A stretch of 64,000 nucleotides of DNA from Thermoplasmata archaeon (GCA_021794355.1 JAJYRA010000041.1:1-64000); one strand, 5' to 3'; shown: positions 25,597 to 34,615, counted from the first letter of the stretch. A program made the numbers and translations. The notes: generated from the sequence alone by a model not told the origin.

Positions 25597-26642
25597 GAAC
25601 GGTACTTTATGAAGAACATATTAAAATGAAAGCTACCATGGTTGATTTTCATGGATGGGATATGCCATTATATTATGAATCCATAATCAAGGAGCATTTA
25701 TACGTGAGGGGAAAGTGTGGAATTTTTGACGTTTCACATATGGGAGATATTTTCATCACTGGAGTTGGTGCGGAAGATACGTTGATGAACCTGCTTCCCA
25801 CAGATATCTCTAAAATGAAAGATGGTGATTGTATATATAGTGCTTTCTTGAATGAAAATGGCAATATGATTGATGATACAATAATATATAAATTCAGTGA
25901 GGGCAAATTCCTATGTGTTCCCAATGCTTCAACAACTGAAATAATACTGGAACATATAATCAAAAATAAAAAACCGGTAACAGAAGTGATAAATTCATCC
26001 AATGACCTTTCATGTATTGCGATCCAGGGAAAAGCTTCTGAAGATATATTATCTAAATTAGGATTTGAATTTCCAGAATTCCTTAAATTTTACGAGAAAG
26101 ATGGAATGATAATTTCAGGTACTGGTTATACTGGAGAAAAGGGCTGCGAGATAATACTTAAGAATAAAGATACGGTTGAAACATGGAAAAAATTCATTTC
26201 TTTTTTGGATGAAATTGAAGCAGGACCATGCGGACTTGGTTCAAGGGATACTTTAAGAATGGAAAAGGGAATGCTTCTTTCCGGCCAGGATTTTAATTCA
26301 GATAGAAATCCATATGAATCATCCATTTCATTCATAGTTAATTTAAATCATGAATTTATTGGTAAAGATATTCTTCTAACAAAAACAAATCCTGAATTCA
26401 TATTCAGGGGTATAATAATGGATCTTAACAATACATTTCCAAGACATGGTAATAAAATCTACAATAATGATGGAGGAGAAATTGGTATTGTAACCAGTGG
26501 TAGTATCTCCCCTATATTAAGGAAAGGAATAGCCCTTGGTTATATGGAAAAAAAATACTCGAAACAGGAAACAGAAATACTTGTTGAGATCAGAAATAAA
26601 AAATTCAGTGGAAAAGTTTCAAAGCCCCGTATAGTTCCTTAA
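25593..26642 (+). CDS. gcvT: Glycine cleavage system T protein (aminomethyltransferase)
   Basis: A 349-aa T protein that moves the aminomethyl carbon of glycine from lipoyl-H protein to a folate-type carrier. Recognisable segments are MVDFHGWDMPLYY, CGIFDVSHMGDI, ISGTGYTGEKGCEI and LGSRDTLRMEKGMLL, the standard GcvT order, and the length is normal. It overlaps pdxT by 4 nt. The other glycine-cleavage proteins are outside the window. Confidence 0.94.
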   Translation: MRTVLYEEHIKMKATMVDFHGWDMPLYYESIIKEHLYVRGKCGIFDVSHMGDIFITGVGAEDTLMNLLPTDISKMKDGDCIYSAFLNENGNMIDDTIIYKFSEGKFLCVPNASTTEIILEHIIKNKKPVTEVINSSNDLSCIAIQGKASEDILSKLGFEFPEFLKFYEKDGMIISGTGYTGEKGCEIILKNKDTVETWKKFISFLDEIEAGPCGLGSRDTLRMEKGMLLSGQDFNSDRNPYESSISFIVNLNHEFIGKDILLTKTNPEFIFRGIIMDLNNTFPRHGNKIYNNDGGEIGIVTSGSISPILRKGIALGYMEKKYSKQETEILVEIRNKKFSGKVSKPRIVP

Positions 26643-26673
26643 GTTCCACTTGAAATATACCCCCCTCCCCCTA

Positions 26674-26841
26674 TCAATATAATTGGTTTATTATTTCTTC
26701 CTTCTTCTTTTTCCACATATCAATTTCATAATTATAATACCCCTGAGTATCCCTGTTCTGCCTTATCTGATCCAATCTTTCATTAATATAAGCCAGCTCT
26801 CCCTGAAGCTTCATTCTTAACTGTTTATCAACTATGGGCAT
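26674..26841 (-). CDS. Small 55-aa coiled-coil protein, unidentified
   Basis: A 55-residue frame starting MPIVDKQLRMKLQGELAYI and rich in Lys, Glu and Gln, predicted to be one or two helices. It is the only open frame in the gcvT-nrdJ gap and has an ordinary ATG start. No family is recognised. Its clean composition and position on the opposite strand to both neighbours argue for a real small gene, though it could be chance. Confidence 0.45.
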   Translation of the reverse strand: MPIVDKQLRMKLQGELAYINERLDQIRQNRDTQGYYNYEIDMWKKKKEEIINQLY

Positions 26842-26953
26842 ATGTAAGGTATTGTTTCTAATATCAATAATTTTACCATTTCCCTAAATATGATCTGGAT
26901 TGTTACTTAATTTGATACGAAATATTATTAATACTACTAACACATGCAATTAT

Positions 26954-29305
26954 ATGATTAAGTCAATCAAGAAGAGAGATGGCAAAATAGAAGATTTTGA
27001 CCAGACTAAAATATCAAGAGCTATCTACAAGGCAATGCTTTCCTTAAAATTCGGAAATATGCATGATGCGGAAATTCTCGCTGAAAAAGTTGTTAAGGAA
27101 CTTGGATCTAAAAAAGAGATTCCCACGGTGGAAAATATTCAGGATACAGTGGAATCCATACTCATGGAAACACAAATCGATGGAAGAAAGTTCAATGATG
27201 TTGCGAAATCATATATATTATACAGGGAGAAAAGAAGATTCATAAGGGAAGAAAAGGAAAGACTTGGCGTAAAGGATGATCTTAAGTTAACCCTGAATGC
27301 TGTTAAAGTTTTGGAAGCCAGGTATTTATTGAAGGATGAAGAGGGAAAAATAATAGAAACACCGGATCAGATGTTCAGGAGGGTAGCCAATCACGTTGGT
27401 ATAATCGATGCTCTCTATGATTATGCATCTTTCCAGAAAAAAGGGATACTGAAAGAAAAGGGTAAAAAAGTTTCCAATCTTTCCAACACACAGATTGAAG
27501 TTCTGGAAAGGGCTTTTAATGAACTGGCTGCTGAAGGTACCGTTAAGGGAACCTTTGGGCAGTTCATGGATTTTATATACACCAAACCAACAACCGCTGA
27601 AGAAACGGTGGAAAACTTCCATCAAATCATGAAAAAACTACAATACGTACCAAATTCACCCACAATGATGAATGCCGGCGCAAGGCTTGGCCAGCTTTCT
27701 GCATGTTTTGTTCTTCCGGTGAGTGACAGTATTGAAGACATTTTTGAAGCTGTGAAGCAGACAGCAGAAATCCATAAATCAGGAGGGGGCACGGGATTTT
27801 CCTTTTCAAGGCTCAGAAATAAGGATGACATAGTTGGTTCCACGAAGGGTGTAGCCTCCGGACCGGTATCTTTCATGAAGATATTCGATACAACAACAGA
27901 GGTCATAAAGCAGGGTGGAAAGAGAAGAGGTGCAAACATGGGAATCCTCAGATATGATCATCCAGATATAATGGAGTTTATAACCAGTAAGGATTCTGAA
28001 AATACCATCTTGAAAAATTTCAACATCTCCGTGGGCATGGAGGATGAATTTTTTGAGAAGTTGGATAATGATGGTTATATCGATCTGAAAAACCCGCACA
28101 ATGGAAAGATGGTTTCAAGAATTAAGGCAAGAACCATGTGGGATTCAATCATCACCCATGCATGGAAGACCGCCGATCCAGGGTTGATTTTCCTGGACGA
28201 GATTAACAGGGCCAACCCTGTAAAGAATATAGCAGAAATAGAGGCCACAAACCCATGTGGAGAACAGCCCTTAATGCCCTATGAATCATGCAACCTTGGA
28301 TCCATCAACCTTGCTAAATTTGTAAAGGAAGATAACAGCATAGACTGGGATTCCCTGAGGGAAGTCGTTCATATGTCCGTAAGGTTCCTGGACAACGTGG
28401 TCGATGCAAACAAGTTCCCCGTTGAGCAGATAAAGGAGATGACAAGGAAAACAAGGAAAATTGGTCTTGGAGTAATGGGATTTGCGGATATGTTAATAAT
28501 GCTTGGAGTGCCCTATGACAGCGAAGAAGCATTAAAACTTGCAGAAAATGTAATGAGTTTCATTGACACGGAATCACACAAGGAATCACAGAACTTGGCC
28601 ATGGAAAGGGGAGTGTTTCCAGGATGGTACGGTTCTGATTACGAAAGAGACAACATAATGATGAGAAATTCAACAACCACCACCATAGCACCAACCGGAA
28701 CAATATCAATTATAGCGGGATGCTCATCATCCATCGAACCCCTATTCGCCATAGCATTCATGAGACATGTTCTTAACGGTCAGGAACTCATAGAGGTAAA
28801 CCCACTGTTTGAAGAGATCACAAAAAAGAGGAATATATATTCCAATAAACTGATGCAGGAGGTTGCAACCACCGGAAATCTATCAAACATAGATCTTCCT
28901 GAGGATATAAAGAGGCTATTCATAACTGCTCATGAAATAGATCCGGAGTGGCATGTTCTCATGCAGGCAACATTCCAGAAATACTGCGATTCTGGGGTAT
29001 CCAAAACAATCAACCTACCAAACGATGCAACACCGGAGGACATTGGAAAGGCCTACAGACTGGCAAAGGACCTTCACTGCAAGGGAATAACCGTATACAG
29101 GGACAGGAGCAAATCTGAACAGGTTCTATACTCCGGAACAACAAATAAAAAAGAGGAAAAGGCAAGGGAAGAGTCAAAGGAGAAGATCGCCATGATCGAA
29201 AAGCTCACAACTGAAGGGAAAGATAAAAGCAAGTTTGATACAAAATACCTCAAATTGGAAGCAACCTTTGATCCTGCGTGCCCAGATGGGAAGTGCGATA
29301 AATAG
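26954..29305 (+). CDS. nrdJ: Adenosylcobalamin-dependent ribonucleotide reductase (class II)
   Basis: A 783-aa class II-type reductase that makes deoxynucleotides without oxygen or a second subunit. An ATP-cone covers about residues 1-95 ([20 protein letters not shown] start). The barrel carries [20 protein letters not shown] with the first redox Cys, [14 protein letters not shown], and the active site [20 protein letters not shown] with radical Cys and Glu. The C terminus ends in [11 protein letters not shown], probably the shuttling Cys pair. I chose the ATG at 26954; an upstream TTG would add 18 residues that overlap the TATA-like AAATATTATTAATAC. The next small gene starts on its stop codon. 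Confidence 0.93.
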   Translation: MIKSIKKRDGKIEDFDQTKISRAIYKAMLSLKFGNMHDAEILAEKVVKELGSKKEIPTVENIQDTVESILMETQIDGRKFNDVAKSYILYREKRRFIREEKERLGVKDDLKLTLNAVKVLEARYLLKDEEGKIIETPDQMFRRVANHVGIIDALYDYASFQKKGILKEKGKKVSNLSNTQIEVLERAFNELAAEGTVKGTFGQFMDFIYTKPTTAEETVENFHQIMKKLQYVPNSPTMMNAGARLGQLSACFVLPVSDSIEDIFEAVKQTAEIHKSGGGTGFSFSRLRNKDDIVGSTKGVASGPVSFMKIFDTTTEVIKQGGKRRGANMGILRYDHPDIMEFITSKDSENTILKNFNISVGMEDEFFEKLDNDGYIDLKNPHNGKMVSRIKARTMWDSIITHAWKTADPGLIFLDEINRANPVKNIAEIEATNPCGEQPLMPYESCNLGSINLAKFVKEDNSIDWDSLREVVHMSVRFLDNVVDANKFPVEQIKEMTRKTRKIGLGVMGFADMLIMLGVPYDSEEALKLAENVMSFIDTESHKESQNLAMERGVFPGWYGSDYERDNIMMRNSTTTTIAPTGTISIIAGCSSSIEPLFAIAFMRHVLNGQELIEVNPLFEEITKKRNIYSNKLMQEVATTGNLSNIDLPEDIKRLFITAHEIDPEWHVLMQATFQKYCDSGVSKTINLPNDATPEDIGKAYRLAKDLHCKGITVYRDRSKSEQVLYSGTTNKKEEKAREESKEKIAMIEKLTTEGKDKSKFDTKYLKLEATFDPACPDGKCDK

Positions 29306-29616
29306 TGGGATTTCAGGAAATCAAGGAGGAGGTAATATCCAGGAAGCTTCTGGGATATTCTGAAGTTATACACAATTCACTACCTATCATCAATGAAATA
29401 CTTGTAGGTCTTTCCAGAAAAAACCATTTCCTCACTGAGGTAAGTGATTACAGCAACAATTTGGATGTTGAAAAATTCGTAATTTTTTTAGAGTCGCTTC
29501 TGGATGATAAGGCTGATGATGTTAAAAAGAAATTGTATTATGAAGAAAATTTCGATCAGATAATTGCCACATCCATCAAATGGATACGAAAAAACACCTT
29601 AAAAAACCAAAGGTAA
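29305..29616 (+). CDS. Unidentified 103-aa helical protein coupled to nrdJ
   Basis: The GTG start at 29305 shares a base with the nrdJ stop (TAGTG), so translation is probably coupled. The protein is small, charged and helical (FQEIKEEVISRKLLGYSEVI; IIATSIKWIRKNTLK at the end) without membrane segments or metal motifs. No family is recognised. The tight link suggests a role with the reductase, but that is inference only. Confidence 0.55.
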   Translation: MGFQEIKEEVISRKLLGYSEVIHNSLPIINEILVGLSRKNHFLTEVSDYSNNLDVEKFVIFLESLLDDKADDVKKKLYYEENFDQIIATSIKWIRKNTLKNQR

Positions 29617-29674
29617 AATAAACATAACGTAGGTTTAAAGAAAATCTTATTATCTAAATGCTCATTTATCTGCA

Positions 29675-30160
29675 TTGGCAATCGATTCATTCTTAAACAG
29701 CAACGTAACGGTGGTTTACGACGGAAACATGACCCGCACAGTCTGCACACTTATTGGTTATGATGAAATGGGAATCACGGTGGTTTACAGGGAAAACAAG
29801 ACATTCATTCCATGGAGGTACATAGAAGAAATAAGGGAAGTAACAGAACAGGATAGAATCGAGGAGTCAAACAAAGTCAAGCAGGAGTTAAAGAAAAAAG
29901 CTTCCCCCTTAATCGTTTTCTCCATCACCACTCTCTTCATAGGAGGTCTGGTTACCTATCTTGCATATACTTTTCTATCCCAAATTCCCAAATTTGGTTA
30001 TCAACGTGGGATAACAGCCGCCATTGCCTCTCCCATAATAATTGTTGGAATTCTTGGAACTTTCCTCGCCATATTTGCAGGAAAGACAAGGATCGCAACC
30101 TTTCTATCCCTTATATCCGTTATTGCAGTCGTTGTAATATTGATATTTTTTGGTTCCTAG
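29675..30160 (+). CDS. Small membrane protein with N-terminal beta domain
   Basis: A 161-aa protein. Residues 1-55 look like a small beta barrel, Sm-like in pattern (SNVTVVYDGNMTRTVCTLIGYDEMGITVVY). A charged helix (EESNKVKQELKKKA) follows, then three hydrophobic segments at about 73-93, 110-133 and 138-158. The start is a TTG at 29675; no in-frame ATG lies nearby. It converges with the next gene, sharing 4 nt at the stops. Function is unknown. Confidence 0.6.
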   Translation: MAIDSFLNSNVTVVYDGNMTRTVCTLIGYDEMGITVVYRENKTFIPWRYIEEIREVTEQDRIEESNKVKQELKKKASPLIVFSITTLFIGGLVTYLAYTFLSQIPKFGYQRGITAAIASPIIIVGILGTFLAIFAGKTRIATFLSLISVIAVVVILIFFGS

Positions 30161-30849
30161 GTCTCAGTTATTTCAGTATCAAGTTCCTTAAGACCCATGG
30201 TTGAGAAATAATATACGAGGAGGAAAAACAGTATGAAAATGGGAATTATAAAAATCTCGTCTATTTCCCTGATTGTCTCGATGTACCAGAACGCAGCAAA
30301 GGAAAACAGGAGGGAGGAAACAACAACTTTCATTATGGCCTGCTTCACCTTTCTTATCTGTGATCTCAAAAGGATCGAAAATAGAATAACAAGAACAACT
30401 CCTACAAGTATACCAATTACTGTGGAGGTATAGTTTTCCGGATACAGGCCCACAAGAACAATTGCAGCTTCGAAAGCCTCTATGACCCCGGCAGTATATG
30501 CGGTCAGTGAAACCCCGGAATCCTTTGGCTCTTCCTTGTGTGATTTTGGAAAATTCTTCAGGTGTTGAAACTTCATGGATCTTTTTGCGCTCCTGGCCAG
30601 CTTCTGAGCAAAAAAAAGCAAAAGTGTTGCAGAAACCAATCTTACATAAATAAGGGGCAACAGGGATATGGCACTACCTATGAATGCCGTTGGTATGAGC
30701 ACCGTAACCACACCAAGAGATGCGGCTAAAAGGGGAATGCTGCTTTTAGCATCCACCGATAGGGACATTGATATGGCTGAAGCCTCAGACATTTCCAATA
30801 ATATAATACCCATGGCTGCCAGAAAAATTGCTGGATCAATAGATAACAC
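30157..30849 (-). CDS. Polytopic membrane protein with two-fold E-rich repeats (COG4280/GDT1-like)
   Basis: A 230-aa protein with six or seven membrane segments in two halves split by a basic loop (FAQKLARSAKRSMKFQHLKNF). Each half has an acidic membrane motif: ILLEMSEASAISMSL at about 17-30 and GVIEAFEAAIVLVG at about 120-133. Paired acidic motifs of this type occur in cation/H+ exchangers of the GDT1/TMEM165 and related predicted membrane families, so transport of Mn2+ or another cation is possible. The family assignment is from pattern only. It is divergent from the Cys-rich mini-gene at 30907. Confidence 0.6.
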   Translation of the reverse strand: MLSIDPAIFLAAMGIILLEMSEASAISMSLSVDAKSSIPLLAASLGVVTVLIPTAFIGSAISLLPLIYVRLVSATLLLFFAQKLARSAKRSMKFQHLKNFPKSHKEEPKDSGVSLTAYTAGVIEAFEAAIVLVGLYPENYTSTVIGILVGVVLVILFSILLRSQIRKVKQAIMKVVVSSLLFSFAAFWYIETIREIDEIFIIPIFILFFLLVYYFSTMGLKELDTEITET

Positions 30850-30906
30850 AACAGTTCATATATTGATCCTTAAAAACTTTTTATCCCCTTATAATATATT
30901 GATAAA

Positions 30907-31029
30907 ATGTGTTCAGACTGCTTTGAGGATGATCGCTGCAGCTGTGAGTATTGCATAGAATACAGGCACCAGCAGGCATGCCCTGTATGCGGTCACATCG
31001 TGTTCCTGGATTGTTGCCAGGGGTTCTAG
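30907..31029 (+). CDS. 40-aa Cys-rich zinc-ribbon-like mini-protein
   Basis: An ATG at 30907, behind an AT-rich CTTATAATATATTG, opens a 40-residue frame ending in TAG at 31029. Nine Cys and two His are spaced as CSDC, CSCEYC, H(3)CPVCGH and a final CC, enough for two metal sites. Such density is very unlikely by chance in AT-rich DNA. Small zinc-finger proteins of this kind are common in archaea and often overlooked. The function is unknown. Confidence 0.65.
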   Translation: MCSDCFEDDRCSCEYCIEYRHQQACPVCGHIVFLDCCQGF

Positions 31030-31041
31030 TCAATTGAAAAA

Positions 31042-31354
31042 ACTATGGCGGAAATAGATGGTTGTTTTTACTATAACCTTCTAATTGCACTACTCAAATT
31101 ATGCAATAGATATGTTTTATCCCTCATATCATTATCGTGTGTATTCTCAGCCAATGAATTACAGATCTTTGTTTCTATTGCTTTATCTACCGGATTCGGA
31201 GTATTCTTTCCCACTTTTGCTCTTATGTTTTCTCGCAGTTGTCAGCATAACTGATAGTTACGTAACATGTTTTGATTGCTACTGAATCCAATATTATCCG
31301 TGAGAAATGATACAAAATAAAATTATAGTGCCAACTGTATATAATCGCCATAGT
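31042..31354. mobile_element. MITE copy (313 bp) with inverted ends
   Basis: The left end ACTATGGCG at 31042-31050 and the right end CGCCATAGT at 31346-31354 are perfect 9-bp inverted repeats. Both flanks read GAAAAA (31036-31041 and 31355-31360), a plausible 6-bp target duplication. The body matches the second half of the element at 15713-16353 over its full length. On the minus strand it encodes an open peptide remnant (KAIETKICNSLAENTHDND, then LHNLSSAI), the presumed end of the parent transposase. Confidence 0.75.
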
Positions 31355-31397
31355 GAAAAAAGGAAAAATTATAATCTAAATATAAAATTAACCTTCC

Positions 31398-32426
31398 TTG
31401 GTGGATCTTCAAACATTTATTACACAGATAAAAAAAGCCCTGAAACACAATATAGGCAAAACAATAATAATATCAATGGTTGTCTTGATATACAGTGTAA
31501 TTTCGGAATATATAATTGAAAATCCCATACCAGGATCAGGGATACATTCCATATTTGAATCACTCTGGTGGACCATGCAAACCGTAACTACAGTTGGTTA
31601 TGGAGATGTCACAATCGTTGGCTTTGCAGGAAAACTCAACGCTATTTTTATTATGATAATAGGTGTTGGCAGTTTCAGTTTGCTACTGGTATCCATAGGA
31701 GCAGAATTAATAGATGCTAAGCTTATGAAAAGATTTGGAGAGATGAGAACAAAAATGAAAGACCACATTATTATTTGCAATTATTCTGAAAAGCAGGCTG
31801 ATATAATAAAATCAATTTCAGAGGAAAAGATTCCTCTTATAGTTCTTGGACAGGAGCCTCCCCAGAGGGAAAGAGAAAACATGGAGTTTGTGAAAGGAAA
31901 TCCACTGGATTATAACGACATGAAAAAGGCAGGGATTGAAAACAGCCACACGGTCATAATATTCCCGAACGAGAAGTATGGAGCCGACGATTCCCTGGCC
32001 ATCGACGCGGAATCAATCCTTATCGTCATGACCGCAAAGAAGCTGAACCCGGAAATTAACACAATTATTGAATTACTCAATAAAACCAGTCAGGAGCATG
32101 CCATAGAATCTGGAGCAGATGAAATAATTGTGAGGGGGGAAATGAGCTCATCGGCCATAGTCAAATTAATAAGAAACCCGGGATCATGGGATTTCATGTC
32201 CAGTCTCATGTCCACACCGGAAAGGATGGATATAATAGAAAAAAGAGAAGAAAACTTAAAAGGCAAGACCTTCAAGGAGATCTATAGGGCAATTGAAACA
32301 GAAAACAGGAAGATCATAGCAATTAAACAGAATGATGACTATAGACTCCGGCCATCTGATGACACTGTTTACGCAGGAGAACCCCTTATAATTTTGGAAA
32401 AATCACGGGAAACAATGAAAAATTAA
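31398..32426 (+). CDS. Two-helix potassium channel with RCK (TrkA) domains
   Basis: A 342-aa MthK-like channel: M1 at about 22-40, a pore helix and the selectivity filter TTVGYGDV (TVGYGD at 65-70), M2 at about 80-105, then a cytosolic RCK part with a Rossmann TrkA-N domain (DHIIICNYSEKQADII) and a TrkA-C domain (KGKTFKEIYRAI...YAGEPLIIL). It should conduct K+ and be gated by a ligand such as Ca2+ or a nucleotide. The glycine-rich dinucleotide motif is degenerate (CNYSEK). The start is TTG at 31398 or GTG at 31401. It begins 44 nt after a MITE end. Confidence 0.93.
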   Translation: MVDLQTFITQIKKALKHNIGKTIIISMVVLIYSVISEYIIENPIPGSGIHSIFESLWWTMQTVTTVGYGDVTIVGFAGKLNAIFIMIIGVGSFSLLLVSIGAELIDAKLMKRFGEMRTKMKDHIIICNYSEKQADIIKSISEEKIPLIVLGQEPPQRERENMEFVKGNPLDYNDMKKAGIENSHTVIIFPNEKYGADDSLAIDAESILIVMTAKKLNPEINTIIELLNKTSQEHAIESGADEIIVRGEMSSSAIVKLIRNPGSWDFMSSLMSTPERMDIIEKREENLKGKTFKEIYRAIETENRKIIAIKQNDDYRLRPSDDTVYAGEPLIILEKSRETMKN

Positions 32427-32458
32427 ATAAGCTTTACAACATTCCAGTAAAACCGTGG

Positions 32459-32543
32459 GCAGAGGTTGTCGAGATTGGTCAAAGGCGCCAGATTGAGGGT
32501 CTGGTTCCGTAGGGATACGAGGGTTCAAATCCCTCCCTCTGCA
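32459..32543 (+). tRNA. tRNA-Leu (GAG)
   Basis: An 85-nt class II tRNA. The acceptor stem is GCAGAGG with CCTCTGC at 32536-32542, discriminator A32543. The anticodon stem CCAGA/TCTGG encloses TTGAGGG, giving anticodon GAG. A long variable arm and the T arm GAGGGTTCAAATCCCTC follow. CCA is not encoded. No att-site duplicate of its 3' end is seen in the window. Confidence 0.93.
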
Positions 32544-32807
32544 TAAAAACATAAAAATAAGGAGCAAATCAGTGTAGTTTTATTGACCGGTTTCGCAGAA
32601 CAACCCTGAAGACAGTGTTATATTCAAAGATTTGACTTCAGAAAGAGCTGAGGCTTTCCTCAATATAAAAAATAATGTCTCGTTTCCATCAAAGTTCCAG
32701 AAGGTCCAAAATCAGTTCATCGCAGATTTAGCTGTTTCCCACTCATGAGATAAACTCTAACAGTGAGCAAACCACACTTCCACTCACCACAATGCGAATG
32801 CCAGGGT
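32544..32807 (+). other. Intergenic DNA with a short peptide remnant
   Basis: Behind the tRNA a frame without good start reads SQNNPEDSVIFKDLTSER and continues to FIADLAVSHS, stopping at 32747. It looks like the C-terminal end of a lost gene. Remnants next to tRNAs are often from integrated elements, but nothing here identifies an integrase. Confidence 0.3.
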
Positions 32808-32954
32808 TCACTTGTCGAGTTTCTTTTTCAAGTCATTTATCTCATTCTGGATGTCCTTGCCCATGGGGTTCTTTTTTGCTTTCGCTTCAAGTTCCCCAAT
32901 CTTTGACTCTATACTCTTCTTTTTCCTTGTAAGGTCTCTTTTTCCTAATCCCAT
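32808..32954 (-). CDS. Small 48-aa basic helical protein
   Basis: The ATG at 32954-32952 opens MGLGKRDLTRKKKSIESKI..., 48 residues with many Lys/Arg and heptad-like spacing, ending at 32808. It could bind nucleic acid or a partner. No family is recognised. The clean frame with charged composition supports a real gene. Confidence 0.5.
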   Translation of the reverse strand: MGLGKRDLTRKKKSIESKIGELEAKAKKNPMGKDIQNEINDLKKKLDK

Positions 32955-33165
32955 GATCACTAATTTAATCAGACAAAATAAATATTTGCTTTTAGAAGAA
33001 TGTCAACAATTCATTGCTGAACTGAGCCTGTTCATATCTTGAAGACCCAACGATTTGTTTGTTAACTTCAGTTGCAAGTCCCAGAGAAGAGGGCATAGCA
33101 TTCAAAAGGTGAAAGTTACGATTAAAGTTGATCAAAAAGTGCCCTTTAGGCGTAAAGCCTGAAAA

Positions 33166-33531
33166 TCATTTCCTTAATGTTGAAACAATTTTAGAATATT
33201 CCTCCTCTGTTATTTCTCCTCTTGCAAATCTTTCCTTTGCTATGCTCTCCGCACTGTCGGATTCATGATTATAGTGATTTGTGTCTGTCCCTCGAATCAT
33301 ATCGAGGAAAAAGTAAATAAATACCAGTACAAATATTACAGATATCGCACCTATTATCGGCATTATCACGACCATTCCATAAAATCCGCCCATCATTCCG
33401 AATGTTCCATATGTGCCATTATAAGAGAACCTGCCAATCGCAGCCATGATTATGGCTATGGCTGCTACGAGTACGACCAGACCGATGAGGATCCACATCA
33501 TGCTTTCAATCTTCTTTTCCATGTTTATCAT
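33166..33531 (-). CDS. SHOCT-domain membrane protein
   Basis: About 121 aa. Two membrane segments (WILIGLVVLVAAIAIIMAAIG and VVIMPIIGAISVIFVLVFIYFF) are followed by a C-terminal SHOCT domain (SIAKERFARGEITEEEYSKI). SHOCT is a short oligomerisation motif common in membrane and extracytoplasmic stress proteins. An upstream extension to 33582 is open but begins with an atypical 17 residues, so I start at ATG 33531 (MINMEKK) or 33522. It lies directly after the membrane-bound regulator gene and is probably in its operon. Confidence 0.72.
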   Translation of the reverse strand: MINMEKKIESMMWILIGLVVLVAAIAIIMAAIGRFSYNGTYGTFGMMGGFYGMVVIMPIIGAISVIFVLVFIYFFLDMIRGTDTNHYNHESDSAESIAKERFARGEITEEEYSKIVSTLRK

Positions 33532-33571
33532 ATATGCTGGAAAAGTTATTAATGCCTGCCTGAAACATGTT

Positions 33572-34096
33572 TCATGAAGCAAGGATTATCTCATTTGTTA
33601 CCCCTTTCCTCATCTTAACAATTACTCCCTTTCTCTCGAGGGAATCCAGTGCCCTTGAAACCGAAGCCTTTGAAATCTTCAACGAAGATGCCATTGCACT
33701 CTGAAGCATCTTATTTCCATGTTCTTTCAAAAGGCTGATTATTTCCAGTTCATTTTCCGGGAAATTTGCAGATGTGAAAAGTGTTTCAGGGATCGCAGGC
33801 ATATGTCCGTCAACTGCTTTGTAATGAACAAAGACGATCTTTTTTCGTTCCTCAAGTAGTGGAGATGACATTCTAATGATGCCGATGGCAGATAGCAATG
33901 AGATTCCCACATTTACCACCACAATTCCAATGAACAGGTAGAGATAGAGCCGGTTCACAGATTCTCCGATAAACATAACGGTTGCAAATATTGTCGTTGC
34001 GATAACAGTGATCAGGAATGACAGGAACAAAGAAACAATGTAAAATTCGAGGCGCTTAACATTTTTATTCATATTCAACACAAACCATTTCTTCAT
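33572..34096 (-). CDS. Membrane-anchored MarR/ArsR-like winged-helix regulator
   Basis: A 174-aa protein. Two membrane helices are at about residues 18-45 and 50-73. The C-terminal ~70 residues are a winged helix (ELEIISLLKEHGNKMLQSAM, ISKASVSRALDSLERKGVI, then a basic wing KMRKGVTNEI). It can bind DNA while fixed in the membrane, a layout seen in archaeal regulators that sense membrane or metal stress. Next to it are a SHOCT membrane protein downstream and a YHS metal-binding mini-gene upstream on the same strand. The effector is unknown. Confidence 0.75.
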   Translation of the reverse strand: MKKWFVLNMNKNVKRLEFYIVSLFLSFLITVIATTIFATVMFIGESVNRLYLYLFIGIVVVNVGISLLSAIGIIRMSSPLLEERKKIVFVHYKAVDGHMPAIPETLFTSANFPENELEIISLLKEHGNKMLQSAMASSLKISKASVSRALDSLERKGVIVKMRKGVTNEIILAS

Positions 34097-34302
34097 CCCG
34101 GCAATTATAAACTGCTTTATCCTTTCGTTATTCTCCCAATTCCGCCATGATGTTCCCTCCGAGAAGAATGGAAATCATCGCCACTGAGGAAGAACTCGTT
34201 CCCATAGTAAGCTCCGTAAACATTGAGGAGAATGAATATATGGACAAGTCAAGGAAGGGGGTAAACACTCCACAGAGAGGACCAGTGGGCATTTACACCC
34301 AC

Positions 34303-34443
34303 TTATTTGCTGTTCTTCAGAGGGTTTTTGTCAAATTCTGCCTTGCAGTGCTCACTGCAGAAGTAAAATTTCTTCCCCTGGAATTCGCTTTTAAATTGGG
34401 AATCCTCTTTCACTTTCATGTTGCAAATAACATCTTTTGCCAT
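34303..34443 (-). CDS. YHS-domain metal-binding mini-protein (46 aa)
   Basis: An ATG at 34443-34441 opens MAKDVICNMKVKEDS..., and the middle shows KKFYFCSEHCKAEFDKNP. The pattern C-x-M ... YFCSxxCKxxFxxxP is the YHS/TRASH-like signature, with Cys residues for copper or another soft metal. It runs opposite to a 111-codon plus-strand frame (34147-34482), which I take as a shadow. Archaeal YHS/TRASH mini-proteins act as metal chaperones near copper pumps, but no pump is visible here. Confidence 0.75.
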   Translation of the reverse strand: MAKDVICNMKVKEDSQFKSEFQGKKFYFCSEHCKAEFDKNPLKNSK

Positions 34444-34483
34444 GCTTATACAATGCCTAAGATGCTCTTAAATCTTTTTTAGT

Positions 34484-34497
34484 ACTATGGCGGTAAT
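34484..34497 (+). repeat. Solo MITE-end-like sequence
   Basis: ACTATGGCGGTAAT matches 13 of 14 bases of the left MITE end at 15713-15726. No body or partner end follows before the aminopeptidase gene. It may be a relic of excision or a chance match. Confidence 0.35.
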
Positions 34498-34615
34498 TCT
34501 TGGCTACAAAAATGAGATTTTTTTCTTAGGCCGATACCGTAAAAATTAAAATTCCACTATTTATATTGTGGGCAATTATCAACAAAGTTTTACACATAAA
34601 TCCCATAGGGACCAT

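Noticed and set aside
32459-32954. tRNA-Leu as the attachment site of an integrated element
   Set aside because: A short gene remnant follows the tRNA, but no duplicate of the tRNA 3' end and no integrase gene is visible in the window.
34138-34150. ATTCCGCCAT near the regulator start as a MITE end
   Set aside because: Only ten bases match and they overlap the promoter side of the regulator gene in the wrong orientation to pair with 34484-34497.
34147-34482. A 111-codon plus-strand frame as a gene
   Set aside because: It runs opposite to a better minus-strand YHS gene (34303-34443) whose Cys pattern fits a known family. Its second half is the shadow of that gene; only its first 50 codons look coding-like.
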